Origin: Chlorops oryzae
Taxonomy: Eukaryota > Arthropoda > Insecta > Diptera > Chloropidae
Length of the DNA: 64,000 nucleotides
Direction: 5' to 3'
Assembly (NCBI GenBank): GCA_020466095.1
Contig: CM035806.1
Coordinates: 9,219,251 to 9,283,250 of the forward strand
The notes beneath the pieces were generated by a model that saw nothing but the letters and a program-made list of their open reading frames with translations, was not told the origin of the DNA and ran no database searches. Shown here one piece after another: positions 33,772 through 46,966 of the stretch. How positions within the stretch are numbered: position 1 is the first letter of the stretch; each line of letters begins with the position of its first letter. The translations under genes and the position numbers were made by a program.

Positions 33772-34811
33772 CTAACGTAATAAAGCAAAATTGTGTATAA
33801 ATGTCTCATATTTGCTTCTGATAAGTAAGAGTTGGATTTCGATAGAAAAAATATTACAGAAAAAATATAAAAATAAAAATATTAATAATAATAAACATAA
33901 AAAAAAAAAAAAAAAATTATTAAAATTTTAGTAAGGTTCAACTCTCAATAATTTCTATATTCTTCGATTTCTTTCGCAGTTCATTGGAGTCTCTCATATG
34001 CACCAAAATTCATTATAATCTTCCCGTAAAGTTCACGTCAATTTGAAATCAATTTCTTGAGATTCGAGAAATGTATTTTTTTTGTTTCATTCAATTGGAG
34101 TCATTCTTCTTTGCTTCATTTCTTTTACTTTCAAATAGTTAATGATATATTTTTCCTGAAACTGCACACAATTTTTAAGTTGCTTCTCTTAAAAACAAAA
34201 AAAAAAAAAAAAAAAATTTCTTAAATTTTATAAAATAACAAAAAATAAACTTTTTTTTTTTTTTAGCACAATTAAGGCTTCACTGTAGGTTGTCGTAGTT
34301 GTTTGTTTTTGTTCTTTTCTTTGTTTTCTTCTTAATAACTGTCAAGCTTAAGTAACCTATAAAGTCGGAGTTCCCATGTTGTCATTTAGGTACTCTTAAC
34401 ATAAAACTATGAAGTAAGCCTTAGTGTTTATACAGATATAAATATTTATTTAGTTATAAACTAAATTTTTAATAGCATCTTCGATTTGTTTTTCATTTAT
34501 TTTCCAATGTTTTATATATTATTGTGATTTTTTTTTTTTTTTTTAATTGCGTGTGCTAAATAAGTTCTTCGGTTAATCCGATTTGTTTTTATTTATTTTA
34601 TTTTATTTTATCGTTTTATCGTTTTATCGAAATTGATTTAATTTCCCTTGTATTATTTTGTTGTTGTTGTGTTGTATCCTATGATAAAAATCCTCTGAAT
34701 ATCCTACTGCGAAATATTATTTTGCTTATGCTCTTGCACCAATTCCGTTAGCATCTGGCAATTTTTCTTTTAGGATTTCATGTTGTAAGGATTTTTATCG
34801 TTTAATTGTTC

Positions 34812-37800
34812 TCATTTCGCCGGTCCAGGAGGAAATGGATTTATCACAGCTACAGCAGCCGCTTGTTGGCTAGCTAAAACGGCAGCTAAAAATTAAAGGG
34901 AATTAAATGAAATGTTAAATTTTATGCCCACCAAATTAGATGTCATTATATAATCCTTTGATATAGCCAACGATTCGTCTCGTCTTTAAATACCCTAATT
35001 ACACAGTGCGACAATTTTCAGGTCATCGGCTCGGGCCCAAACCAAACCAATTGCAAATGAAAGTACACATGTGGAATAGTAAAACCTCAACTGGTTTTTG
35101 GTCTGGCGGGCTACAATTTTTTTTTTACAGTGTATTAAAATTTCGCAATATTGGTCATATACCATACTAAAAAATATGGTAAATCTAGTATAAATATTGA
35201 TTTTTCTTAAAATTCGTCTGAGAAGACTGTTAGTAAAATTCAATGACAAATTTTTTTGTAGAACATTTTAACCCGTTAAACCCCACCGTTATGTGACTAT
35301 TTAACCCAGTTTTCCAAAAACTGTTCAAAAGCCTTCTTAAACTGGGTATTAAAGGGTTAATATGTTCCACAAAAATATTCCTTGGAAAATTTCACTGGGG
35401 GTTGTCAAAGACATTGAGCACCTGTGGGTTAAACCTACTTGAGAAAAGTGTAACCAAATGAAACGGGTGCTTTTTTTTAGAGCCCAGCTCTTTTTCCACC
35501 AAAAACAACTCGAGTTTTATTTGATATAGAATACATGAAATACATCGTTAAATTTGGTTACATTTTCTCAAGTAGGTTTAACCCACAGGTGCTCAATGTC
35601 TTTGACAACCCCCAGTGAAATTTTCCAAGGAATATTTTTGTGGAACATATTAACCCTTTAATACCCAGTTTAAGAAGGCTTTTGAACAGTTTTTGGAAAA
35701 CTGGGTTAAATAGTCACATAACGGTGGGGTTTAACGGGTTAAAATGTTCTACAAAAAAATTTGTCATTGAATTTTACTAACAGTCTTCTCAGACGAATTT
35801 TAAGAAAAATCAATATTTATACTAGATTTACCATATTTTTTAGTATGGTATATGACCAATATTGCGAAATTTTAATACACTGTAAAAAAAAATTGTAGCC
35901 CGCCAGACCAAAAACCAGTTGAGGTTTTACTATTCCACATGTGTACTTTCATTTGCAATTGGTTTGGTTTGGGTCCGAAAATTGCTGTCGCACAGTGTTA
36001 TTCGTGAAGATATATCATCATCGGCTTTCTGGTGTATCAATAAACTTAAAATTTATTATGATAATAATCAACAACTTCGATAAGGCTTACTTTAACAATT
36101 CATTTGCACGTGGCTTCAACTTATATTTCAAAACTAACTGGACTAAAGTATGTATATGAACGAACGCGACTATTGTTCGAACGTTTGTGTTTTTCAACTG
36201 AAAGCTTACGCAAGCCCTCAACAATTTTTGTCTTTTTTGGAAAATAGGTCTAAGTGAAACTACTTATAGAAATTTACCGAACGGTCCCCCCCCCTTGACA
36301 GGGAAGTATCGTCGGAACTCAGGGTGAAGCGAAAAACGCTGCTTTTCTCATCCGAAGTTCGGTATTGATGCCATTGAAACCACTAATGGAATACCATAAG
36401 AACTTCTTGGAGCTGGAGCACTATATATGTAAGCGAATGCCTGAAATTCCTTTAGAGATCAAAACCAACTTAATCCTTTTAAACCGCAACAAAATTTTGA
36501 GCAATCAATAATACTGATTCGTTCGTAAAGGCTGGCCTCAAAAAATCATAATCATAATAGAAACGTTTCCTCTCCTATTTCAGTTTCCCGTGAACATGCT
36601 CATTCTGTTAAAATGTTTGAGAATTTTTTGGTCGCCTTTGCAGTGAATGTTGGCGGCATCAGGGATTTATTTGGCATGCACATACCTCCATAGGGCGCCG
36701 GGTACATTGGATAGCCCAGACCAACATGCGTATGATGATGTGTGTGCACATGTCGTTGCGGTGGCGGACTACGTGAATCAGCACCAGAGCCGCCGCCGCC
36801 GCCGCCGCCGCCGCCATTGCCATTTCCACCAACACCAACTGGTCCGCCTGGGACAGGCTTGTGCGGATGATCGTTTGGCCCACCGGGTAAGCCCAGTCCA
36901 GGTGGTCCACCAGCAGAACCAATTGACTTTTGGACACTTCCATCTTTTCCAGAATTAACACCACTTCCCAACGAACCAGTTGGTGGTTGTAAATTCAATG
37001 GCAAACCATTGCCCCCACCTGGTTGATTACCAGTTGACAGATGTCCAGTTGACGGTGCTCCACTGCCAGGTGCCGAATTCGGACCAGAACCAGCGCCAAC
37101 GCCAATGCCAATGCCAATGCCAACGCCAGAGCCAACAGAAGGTTGCGTTGTTGCTGGACTGCAGACGCTGACTTTGACTTGACCACCACCGGCGCCGCCA
37201 GATGAGGCGCTACTCGTAGGGGACTTTAATGCACGTTCACTGAGCTCATGGATTTTGTGATTCGTATAGTATTGATTTGCCGCATGATGCAGCACGTCAA
37301 GGGCCTTCGTACCGGTATTTCGCGATAGATCCTCGGGTGCATGGTATCTCGGCATGGGCAAGTGATATGGCGGCGCATTATATGGACCAGCGGACATAAG
37401 TACATTACGGTACATTGGATGATTTGGATCGAAACCGAATGGTGGTGGCGCCATGTATGACGGATGCAGGAAATATTGAGACGTTGGTGGTGGTGGTGGT
37501 CCTTGCGTTTCCATTGTCGGCTTTTGACCTTCTTGTTTGATTTTGATCTCATCTTCGGATTTGATTTTGGGTGAATCCTTTGTCAAATTTGTTGCTTTGC
37601 CACTGTTCGAATTATTCGAATTGCCACCGCTGGAAACTGTTGGGGGCTTTGATTTTTGTTGGTGCTGCTGTTGCTGTTGCTGGTGGTGTTGTTGTTGTTG
37701 TTGTTGCTGCTGCTGCTGTGTCTGCTGTGCTGCTGCTGCTGTTGTTGTTGCTGTTGTTGTTGTGTTGTTGTTGTTGCTGCTGCTGCTGCTGTTGGTGGTG

Positions 37801-39317
37801 GTGTTGCTGTATGGCTTGTTGTTGTTGCTGTTGTGCAAGAGATAAAGCGTTCTGTGATGATGAATTCGAATCATCCTTGTGCTGTGAATTGGATGTTGAC
37901 AAACTCACTGTTGGAGGCGGCGGTCCACCAGCTGCGCTTTGTGCCACCGCGGCTGCGGCAGCGGCTGCTGCGGCTGCATTTTGCCGACGTTGTTGATCCG
38001 AATAGATGTAGTACCTGAAATCGGAGAGGGACATACTTGATGTTAATTGGATGGCTTCAAGAGTTTCGCTGCGTTAAGTTATTTTTACCTGCGCAGTTCT
38101 TCCTCACGTGACAATCCCATTGGATGCCGCTGATAGATGCTTGAGTAGCCAGCACTGAGAGTTTGCAGGTCTTTTGGATGCAAGGCGTGTGGCTGCTGTG
38201 GCGGTGGTGGCGCCTGCTGTGGTGGAGGCGCTTGCGATGGAGGATTTGAAACTGGCTCCTGCTTTATTTCATGTTTGATTATGGGCTCGCTTTTAATGAG
38301 CTTATTCGATAAGAGCTGAAAGATTCGAGGTGATTTATTTGATTCAAATAAATAACAAATGCATATCGACTCCTTTACGTCAAATTATCCTATGTTACTA
38401 AAAAACAAAATTTTGCGGCTAAACTAATTTTAATTTATTTCCATAATTACAGTCCATCGCCAGACGATGAGTGGAAAGAAAGCAGCTTAAAAACCGATTT
38501 CCATCGAGGGGGTCGATATACATATGTACATTGTATGTATGTACAATGCATGTACATATATAAATCATATTGATGGCTCACCTGCTGCGGCTGGGGCTGC
38601 GATTGCTGGGATTGGGATGACAGTTTCGAGTTCTCATGTGGACTAGGGCTCTCTTTGATGCGTTCATCCTTTATTGTAGTTAGTGGTTGACCCAAAGATT
38701 GCGGTTGAGATGTCGGAATACCAGGGTGACCAGCGAGCTTGGCAGCATCTTCCGAGGAAACAACAGAGATGGGACCATAATTGGGATCCACGCTGAATGG
38801 ATAGCCGGGAGCCATGTAACTGAAATGGGGAAAAATGACAAATGTAAAATGAAAAATGAAAAATAAATTCAAGCGTCTTCGTCTTCACGCATTGAAAAAA
38901 AAATATACATATCTCGTTGGATCTTCTTCGGGACTTACTTGAATGGATAGAAGTGTGAGATTGGCTTGGCAGGTGTGGGTGTGGTCAGGCCAGCAGGACC
39001 AAGTCCAGCTAAGCCGCTAAGACTCGGTGGTAATCCACTACCAGGTGGTGGTGCGACGCTGCTGAGATTAACTGGTGGCGGTGGTGGCGCTTGTGTTGTT
39101 ACAACACTGTTAGATTCTTTGCCTATGCCGCCGTCCTGTTGCTGTGATTGTTGTGCTGATATTTGGTTGGCAGTTGTTGTTGTTGCTTGTGGCTTGGTCA
39201 TTAAATCTAATGGCGGTTCCTTGTTTTTGTTGCTATAATCGGTAGAAAGATGCGATGGTGTTTGTTGTTGCGACTGTTGCATATGATGTGAGGGGGGTTG
39301 TAAATGTTGTTGCTGTT

Positions 39318-39348
<31 letters not shown>

Positions 39349-40439
39349 ATGTTGATGTTGTTGTTGCTGCTGCTGCTGCTGTTGTTGTTGTTGCTGTTGT
39401 GCCTGTGGGTTTGTTAAAGCTGTCAGTTGTTGCACCGACGACGTTAATGCGGTCTTATTGGATGACTGTTGATCTGGCGTTGGTTGCACCAAATACTGTT
39501 GCTGCGGATAAAACTGATACATGCCATAACTACCCAATGGCGGCAATGTTGGAGGACCAGAACCTAAACCAGTTGGATTGACCATATCCGTTGGTTTCTT
39601 GCTCAACAAATCCAACTGTTTCGGAGGTTGTGATTTGTCTGAAAGGAAATTAATAAAGAATAAATATAAAAAAAAAAAAGTAAAAAAAAAAAAAATGAAA
39701 ATCCCGTGACGTAAAATTTATGAACGTCAAATATCTCACCAATCATTTCCTGATCGGCGACGGGTGTTGAATCGTCTGAAATATCACTATAAGCGGGACT
39801 CTGAACATCCTCTCGTGAAATTGCACCGTCGAATTCTGTCGGAACGGGCGATTTGCGATTCTTCTTTTGCTTAACAGTGACACTGGCAAAAGCAGGGGAC
39901 TTAGCGATGAGTGGAACACCTTGCTGTTGAAGGCTCGGTGGCAGCGATGAGGACTGTGTTGGGAAAACCCCGGATAAGGCAGTCGTTATTTGAGCGGTCT
40001 CGCTTGGTGGCAGCTGTGGCGGGGTCCGTAGTGTGCTTTGTGAGCTTTGCAGAAGACTACCAGCGCTTTGTGGCGACTGTTGAATTTGGACTGAAGAAGG
40101 AACAGTTCCGTCAGTTTGTGGTCCAAAGCGGAGAACACCAACGCCAGTTTTAACTAAAAACAATTCCATTTCGGTCAGTTAAGCTCAATGTATGTAATAA
40201 GCAAAAATGTAATTTGAAATTAAGTGAAGACTTACGTGCACCTTGCTGTAGGAGTGCTTGCTGATCAGACAGCAATGGTGGTATACCCGTCGTGGTCGGT
40301 ACCAGCCCATGTGCCTGCTGCTGTTGCTGCTGCGAAAGTGCTTGACCAGAAATACCAGCAGTTATACTACCACCAGCAATGGAATGAGTTGGTGGTATTG
40401 GCTGTTGTTGCTGCTGCTGTTGTTGTGTGTTGTTGCTGT

Positions 40440-40482
<43 letters not shown>

Positions 40483-40508
40483 TGCTGCTGTTGTTGTGCT
40501 GCTGTTGT

Positions 40509-40540
<32 letters not shown>

Positions 40541-43500
40541 CTGCTGTTGTTGTTGCTGCTGTGCTGCTATTGTTGTAAGCAAACCTCCGGAAATTGAACC
40601 AGTAGTGATGGTAGTGCTGTTGACGGAAGTTGCTGAAATCGCAGCACTCAGACTAGGGGCTGTCGATATGCTTGAAGTAATAGCTGAACGCTCGGACTCA
40701 GTTGCTGATGATATTGCTGCTGTGGAGACAGCAGCAGCCGTTACAGCCACTGCGGTTGCCGTTGCCGTTGGCGGTGTTGATGGCGTCGCGGGTGATGGCA
40801 CTTGCATAATCGACGGTGATGGCTGTGTAACAACATTGCTTTGGCTCGCAGACGCCGTTGTTGGAACATTTGTCGCAGCTGGTGTCGGTGCTTGCGGTGA
40901 GCCAACGGCGGTTTCCGCCAATGCAGTCGTTGTTGGTGCTGTTGGAACCGGCGATGGGGTGGTTGGCGGCTCCTCGGGCAATTGCAATGAATCTTCATCC
41001 ATTGAACCGGCTCCGCCGCCACCGCAAGTGCCATGAGCGTGTGACTGATGATAACGCAAGCCATTGGCATGCTTGTACTTCTTGCTGCAATCCTGTTCGG
41101 GACACTCAAGCAGCACTGGTGAGATCGCACACGGCGATGCAGTCTTACATTTTTTCGTATTAATTTGCACATTTAGACCCGTAACTGGATTTAGCAGACT
41201 CTGTGGTTGTGTTGCTAGCCCACCGCCGCTAGCTGAAATCGGTATGCCACTTGCGTTGGCAACACTGTTGCTGCTTGTGGCTGCTGCTGCTGCTGCTGTG
41301 TCACCATCGCCGTTAATCGGCGATGGCGATTCATCTTTTGATTTGCGCTTTTCGGGGCGTGGCGGAAGAAACGCGGTCGGTGAGGTACTGGGTGTTGCAC
41401 CACCACCACCACCATTCCCCGATGATGAGCCGCTGCTGGTGGTCGCTGTGTTTGAAGCACTGCCGCTGGCATTTGTTCGCGTTGAGCCTCGTCCCTTTGT
41501 GGAGCCATTACGCAGTTTGGAATGAACCTGTGCATGTGAGAAGTAAATCTGTGGGGTGATGATTTAAATTGTATATTGACAGTGTCGATGAGTTGCCAAC
41601 TAAATGGAAACTTTTTCTTTTTTGTGCGACTACTTACAGAACTTCGTGTCTCGGTAAAATTGCTCAGATCAGGCGTTAGAGCGGCACTGCGACCACGCTT
41701 ACCACGACCCTTCGGTGTGCGGGAATCTAACTCTTCAGTTGGTGAATCACAGAATCTATTTGAAGATATTCAATTCGAAAATGTGCTTAGAAGGTATTGT
41801 AAAATGGTAAAATTTAAAAGCCAAACTAACCTTGGAGGAGCCCAATCATGCCGCGTGCAGTCGAGCAGCGTGCCAACGTAGGTTTTGCCGCGCCACGTTA
41901 CATTGACGACGAGAACGCCGCCTTCAGTCTCATGCCAAACGATACCTTCAAGCGTAACAGAAGTACCTGGTTCGCATGGGCCGAGACAATCGGGCTCGGT
42001 GATTGTGGCCACCGAAGTGCCGACGCAAATATCCACCATTTCCTTTGGTGAGCTATTTCCCGCTTGTGCTGATGCCGCGATGAGATCATTACTGTGCCTG
42101 GCACGTTTCGCCGGTGGTGACTTATTCATATCCTCCGTTGTTGAGCTGCAAACTGTTGCAGTTCCTGCACCCTGCAACGGAACAGTAATCGTGTGGTGTA
42201 CAGTTGCTGAGATCATACCGGGCGCCATATGTTTGGAGCTTGTTGCTGCAATAACATTATTTGAGCCTGCTAGTTTACCGTCTGAACTGCTTGCCGAAGA
42301 TGACGACGACGACGACAACGAAGACGTCGATGACGACGACGACGACGATGACGACGACGACGACGATGATGATGATGAGGCTGAGGCTGAGCATGCAGTT
42401 GCAGAATTTGACGCAATGTTACCGTTACCGTTACCGCCACCACCACCACCACCGCCACCACTATTGCCGCTGCTATTGCTGTTCTGCCCACTTATGTTGT
42501 TGAAATTGCTATTCGACGTCGATGCTGCCGCGGCTGCCAGTTGTGCTGCAATAAGCGATGAAATTTTAATACTTCCGCCTGCTGTCGTATCTTTACCTGG
42601 AGGACCGGGTGCGTTCGGTCCGCAGTTACTCGAAGACGTTTGCGTTGCTCCCGATGAAGGAGCATTGGCTGCTGTTGTAGCTGCAAGTAGTGTTGCAGCG
42701 GTTGCCGCAGCTGCTGACACAACAGCAGATGGCGATCCTGCCGAAGGTGTAAATACACCGGGCGGCACCGCTGAGGGCGCATTCGCTGATGAGCCAACAC
42801 CGCCAGCGTTGCACATACGTTGGGCTAATGCTGCTGCTGCTGCTGCTGCTGCTGCGTTGCCACCATTTTCATTGCGCCGTATGCATGCTTGATGCGAACA
42901 TGGTGAGTTTCCACCAACTAACGCACCATTTGTGCTATTTATATCACCGTTACATTGACACTGACCCGTGCTCGACTTATCATCCTTGGTCTCTTTATCG
43001 ACAGCGCCGGCGCCGGCGACAGCGGCAGCAGCAGCCGCTGCAGCTGCAGCCTTTTCAGCTGCCAAGCGATTGGAATGTGTGTTTTTATCTTTTGTTTTGT
43101 CACGACGATGACCGGAACTGCCACGCTTGGTGCTTTGTGGCGTTGTGCTTCCACTAATGCTATTGCTTCCGGAAGTGCTTACGTTTAGACTACCGCCGCT
43201 GCTCGAATTATTGCTGTGGTTATTATTATTATTATTATTACTTTGGCTGCTATTCTGACTGCTGTTGCTATTAATATTGTTCATGTGCTTTTTGCTGCTC
43301 AGACCGCTGCCAGGGCCACCACCACCACCACCGCCGCTGCCACCGCTGCCTCCGCCCCCGCCGCCGACCAGACTGGAGCTGCTTATTGAAATGCTAGTAG
43401 TGCTGCTCGATGCGGTCGATAATGAGCCAGATGAGTTCGAGCCTGAATTTGCGCCGCCATTATCATCTAGAAGCGAATTCGAACTGCTACCGATAATTCC

Positions 43501-46500
43501 GTTCTGTTGTTGTTCGGTGGCTTTGACAATTTCGTGCTTCGCTTCCGATGTTTTCGTGCCCGGCTTTGTGCGTTTGATTTTCATCTTGAGACCTTTGTCC
43601 AATGTCGCCTGATGGTCGATTGACATTTTTGTATTCGATTTTCCACTAACCGAATTGTTGCTGCCGCCACCCCCTACGCTTTGCGCGGCGCCACCAGCGA
43701 CGCCACTGTTGTTCGAACCCCCGCCTGCAAGGCTGCTGCTGTTATTGCCGCCACTGCCGGCTTGGGAAGACATACCGGTTGTACTGAATTTAGCCAAGGT
43801 GCCGGAATTGTTGTTGATCAATGGGAAATTGTTGCTGTTTGAATTGGCTCGTTCGGTGGATGCCGTCGACGACGTTGATGGTGACGATGTCGATGTCGAT
43901 GCCGATGATGGTGAAGAAGACGAAGACGAAGACGTCGAAGCCGAAGCCGACGCCGACGACGACGACGACGAGGAGGAGTTCGTCGATGAAACGAGACTAC
44001 CTCCTTTGGAGAAGCCGGCAAAGGTGGATGACGACAATGTGCTCGACAATGGGGAAGCTATTGCCGTTGATGTTGTTACCGTTACTGGGGAAGAATTATT
44101 ACCCTGTACGGGAGTGGGGTTTTTGTTTAGACTCAGTCCACTGGTTAATTGTGCGACTAGAGCTGATGCTTGTTGTGTTGTGTTGTTGCTGTTGCTGTAG
44201 GCCTTGTTTCAAATGTGGTTTTAGTGGTGATGATTGTTGCTGGTATTTGCAATTGTTTGTTGGAGAAGACGACGTTGTTGAAGACAAAAGTTCCACTAAT
44301 GGTGGATTTCTCTTCTGATGATGCACCCGTTGAAGTAAGGGGAGTATTGCAATTTGTGGGATTCGTGTGTGTTTGCAATAATTGGCGCGAAGATTTTGTT
44401 GGTGTTGGTGATGTGGTTGCTGTGTTGTTGTTGCTTGCTGCTGTGTTGTTGTTATTGTTGTTGTTGTGGTTTCAACAATTGCAATGGAAGGCTTAATGGT
44501 TGCCGTTGTTGTTGCTGTTGCTGCCACTGCTGCCGCTTCTGAGGTTGTTGTTGCCGTTGTTGTTGTTGTTGTTGTTGTTATTATTATTGGTGCTGGTGTT
44601 GTTATTGCTTCTGTTACTGATGCTGCTGCTGCTGTTGTTGTTGTTATTGTTAATGATGACGTTGGTTGTAGTGGTGTTGTTGGCGGGGTGTTTAATATTG
44701 TTTGAGATGGTGCGAGAATTTTTGCTGTAGGTATTGTTAACGATGATGGCGTTGGAGATGTTGCCAATTGGTGGGAGCTTGAAGGTGAGTTGGTTACAGA
44801 TGGTGACGACGATGGTGAAATTGTTGTTAGATTCGACAGATTCTTAATTTTTACTTTCGCATTTGTGCTATTTGAGTCTATTGCTGTTGTTGTTGCTATT
44901 GTGGTTTGGGATGGATGTTGATGCTGTTGTTGCTGTTGATCTTGTTGCTGTTGCTCGTTCGTTGTTGATTTTGATATTGTTGCTGCTATTGAATTGCCAC
45001 CACCCGAAATAGTTGTATTTGATGTTGTTACTGCTGCTGCTACTGCTGCTGCTGCTGCTGCTGCTGCCGGTGCTGTTGTTACCGTTTGTTGCTGTTGTGC
45101 GGCTGTTGATGATTTCTCAATGTCCGCGTCCAAATCGTTCAATAATTCCGGTATCCCACCGATGTCCCACTCGTCTTCGTACTCAAAATTTGTATCCTTG
45201 GACTCACTTGATATCGACGATGCCGATGATGATGACGATGTTGTTGTCGATGTCGACGAAGATGTCGACGAGGGTGCTGTTGTTGACGTTGTTGCTGTTG
45301 TGGCCAATTGACCACTGACAACACTACACTCGTTACCACTGAAATTTCCTTGTGCTTTCGATATGCCAATTGCTTCTGTAAAATCCAGGAACATAGATGT
45401 AAAATCCTTTTCTCGCTGGTAGTAAATCGAGAACAATTTTCAATTTTCACTATCAACAAAATGAAATGTGATGAGATGAAATCGAAATCGAAACCGAAAC
45501 TCGAAACCGAAATCGAAATCATTTGAACCCAATCGGCTATACTGAACTATAAAGATCAGAGATACCCGACCGAGTCCGAAATGCTACATTCTTTATCGTG
45601 TCCTACATTGGTGTGTACCCTTGAGCACAAAAACCAAAGAATAGATTTGATAGAAGGACGTTGCCACCGAAAAAAAAAAAAAAAAAGATTCTATCAAATA
45701 TGATTTTATATTAAGCGATCTCACAGATCGGAAAGAGCGAGAGGAGTCTTTGTGCTTTTAAGGCGATAAGGAGAAGAGAAACCCCCTACGGTTCGGAATT
45801 TCTTTTACAAAAGATTACCTTGTTATCCTACAATTTAAGATCTATATTGATAATATTCTATATATATAATACCATCAAGTACAAATTTCGACATTTTTCA
45901 ATATCAAATCGATTTGCATGATGTATGGTATTGTATGTATGTTGAAATGGCTGCCACTTAGGCCGTATACCGGCGCGTTGTGATACCACGAAGGGGTTTT
46001 CTTGGGTTTGTGTGAGTGTATGTCTTTTTATGGAGTGTGTCCCTAACATGGGATTTTTTTTTTTTTTTGGAAAAACCAGTGCTAGGCTTGGAACATTACA
46101 CTCCGTTTCGCCGGTGCCCGGGAATCGAACCACGGAACCTGGGATCAAGAGCAATGCACGCATCCCCCTACGCTATCCCAGAGTCAAAATTTGCATGATA
46201 CTCCCTTTAGAATAGTCATGTCGGATTACAGGGCGTGGCGGGCTACCGACGGTCCACTGTAATTCAATTTAATTTTGAAAAACTCCAGACTTTTCTCTCA
46301 GACATAAGAGCTGAGTTGAGTAGCTTTTTGTTGGTAATACGGCAGGCAGCACTGGCTATTGGATTAGGAAAAAATAAAAAAAAAATAAAAAAAAAACATA
46401 GATATCGAAGTGATCTGTACGTGATAATTTTGCTATATTTCCACCGAATTCCCAGACCTAAACTCGACTTTGCGCGAATTGACAAAAATTTCTTAAAAAA

Positions 46501-46781
46501 AAAAAAAAAAAAAATAAAATAAAATAAAATAATTTTTACTCACTTAAATTTGATTTTCGATTCAAATTGTTTTGCAAATTATGCGTTGAAACTTGTTGCT
46601 GTTGCTGTTGATGTTGTTGTTGTTGCTGCAAACTTGTTGCACTTAATTTATTACTCAAATTATACGTTGCTGTAGCGCCTCCTATCAATCTATTATTCTT
46701 AGTATTGCTTTCCGTTGCTGTGCTGCTATTAACGGCCACCTTTTCGATTGATAAGACCATAAAATAATTCATGAAATACAT
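34812..46781 (-). CDS. sbb: Scribbler/Brakeless, ZNF608/ZNF609 orthologue
   Basis: Sbb is a nuclear transcriptional co-repressor needed in flies for photoreceptor axon targeting, wing patterning (thickveins control) and larval behaviour. Coding exons on the minus strand are 46781-46544, 45375-41831, 41755-41638, 41527-40236, 40153-39740, 39638-38939, 38819-38582, 38315-38089, 38014-36686 and 34885-34812, about 2723 residues. Landmarks: [18 protein letters not shown] (about residue 145); [14 protein letters not shown] (about 670); the conserved block [19 protein letters not shown] to [18 protein letters not shown]; the C2H2 finger CPEQDC...[23 protein letters not shown]; and a final [18 protein letters not shown]. 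Long poly-Gln, Ser, Gly, Ala and Asn runs separate these. Exons 2, 4 and 9 each have a frame break in or beside CAG/CAA repeats (about 44100-44300, 40395-40580, 37690-37900), each equal to one extra base modulo three. The start is chosen from three nearby Met codons (46781, 46772, 46760), with a stop upstream. Confidence 0.94.
35002..35997. mobile_element. Near-perfect foldback element in the last sbb intron
   Basis: Bases 35002-35459 are mirrored as reverse complement at 35552-35997, leaving a loop of about 92 bases. By eye the arms differ at only a few positions. The tips are CACAGTGCGACA and, from the right, CACTGTGCGACA. No clear target duplication and no coding frame were found. It lies between the last two coding exons, so the unspliced sbb transcript would carry a hairpin of about 450 bp. 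Confidence 0.85.
37655..37850. repeat. CAG/CAA array in sbb exon 9
   Basis: This mixed (CTG/TTG)n array on the plus strand encodes Gln-rich or, in another frame, Asn/Ser/Thr-rich sequence on the minus strand. The upstream frame ([12 protein letters not shown]) and the downstream frame ([10 protein letters not shown] side) do not match across it. Confidence 0.85.
39303..39405. repeat. CAG/CAA array in sbb exon 6, frame intact
   Basis: It encodes an interrupted poly-Gln tract of about 35 residues on the minus strand. Unlike the arrays in exons 4 and 9, the reading frame is continuous through it. Confidence 0.85.
40395..40565. repeat. CAG/CAA array in sbb exon 4
   Basis: It encodes poly-Gln on the minus strand. 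The frame that carries the zinc finger runs into a stop at 40367 just past it, while the next frame continues as [20 protein letters not shown] to the exon end. Confidence 0.85.
45376..46543. other. First coding-region intron of sbb
   Basis: This intron holds the tRNA-like sequence at 46112-46184 and poly-A runs. The minus-strand donor GTGAGT (46543-46538) and acceptor TTACAG (ends at 45376) are both good. No other gene is seen. Confidence 0.6.
46112..46184 (-). tRNA. tRNA-like sequence in an sbb intron
   Basis: On the minus strand it has TAGCGTAGGGGGATGCG as a weak A-box and the canonical B-box GGTTCGATTCC. The arms do not close into a standard cloverleaf, so a tRNA-derived repeat is more likely than a tRNA gene. 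Confidence 0.4.
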
Positions 46782-46966
46782 ATAAAACGAGATTGTTTCA
46801 AATATTATACATGCTTATACATGTCTGTATATATACCTAGCGAGTTATTTAATTATTCATTAAAAAGGGAATTCGAAAAATCTTCATTTTAAATATCTTC
46901 TTATGTACCTACATTAATATTATATACAAACATAAATATATGTATGCGAAAAAAAAAAAAAAAACA

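Larger units (their letters stand above)
30300..34811 (-). other. AT-rich region, probably includes the sbb 3' UTR
   Basis: This lies directly past the sbb stop codon, on the same strand as its transcript. It is very AT-rich, with many poly-A and poly-T runs, (TA)n arrays and two nested mobile elements at 33054-33771. Several AATAAA-type hexamers exist on the minus strand, but none can be chosen. How far the transcript extends is unknown. Confidence 0.4.

Noticed and set aside
37903..37908. GTGAGT as a certain donor of a hidden intron in sbb exon 9
   Set aside because: The site is strong, but the CAG-rich region offers many AG acceptors and no clear branch point. An indel in the repeat explains the frame break more simply.
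41885..42892. 335-codon plus-strand frame and other long plus frames in 36600-45300
   Set aside because: They are antisense shadows of sbb low-complexity exons, giving Asp, Leu, Cys or Val runs from triplet repeats.
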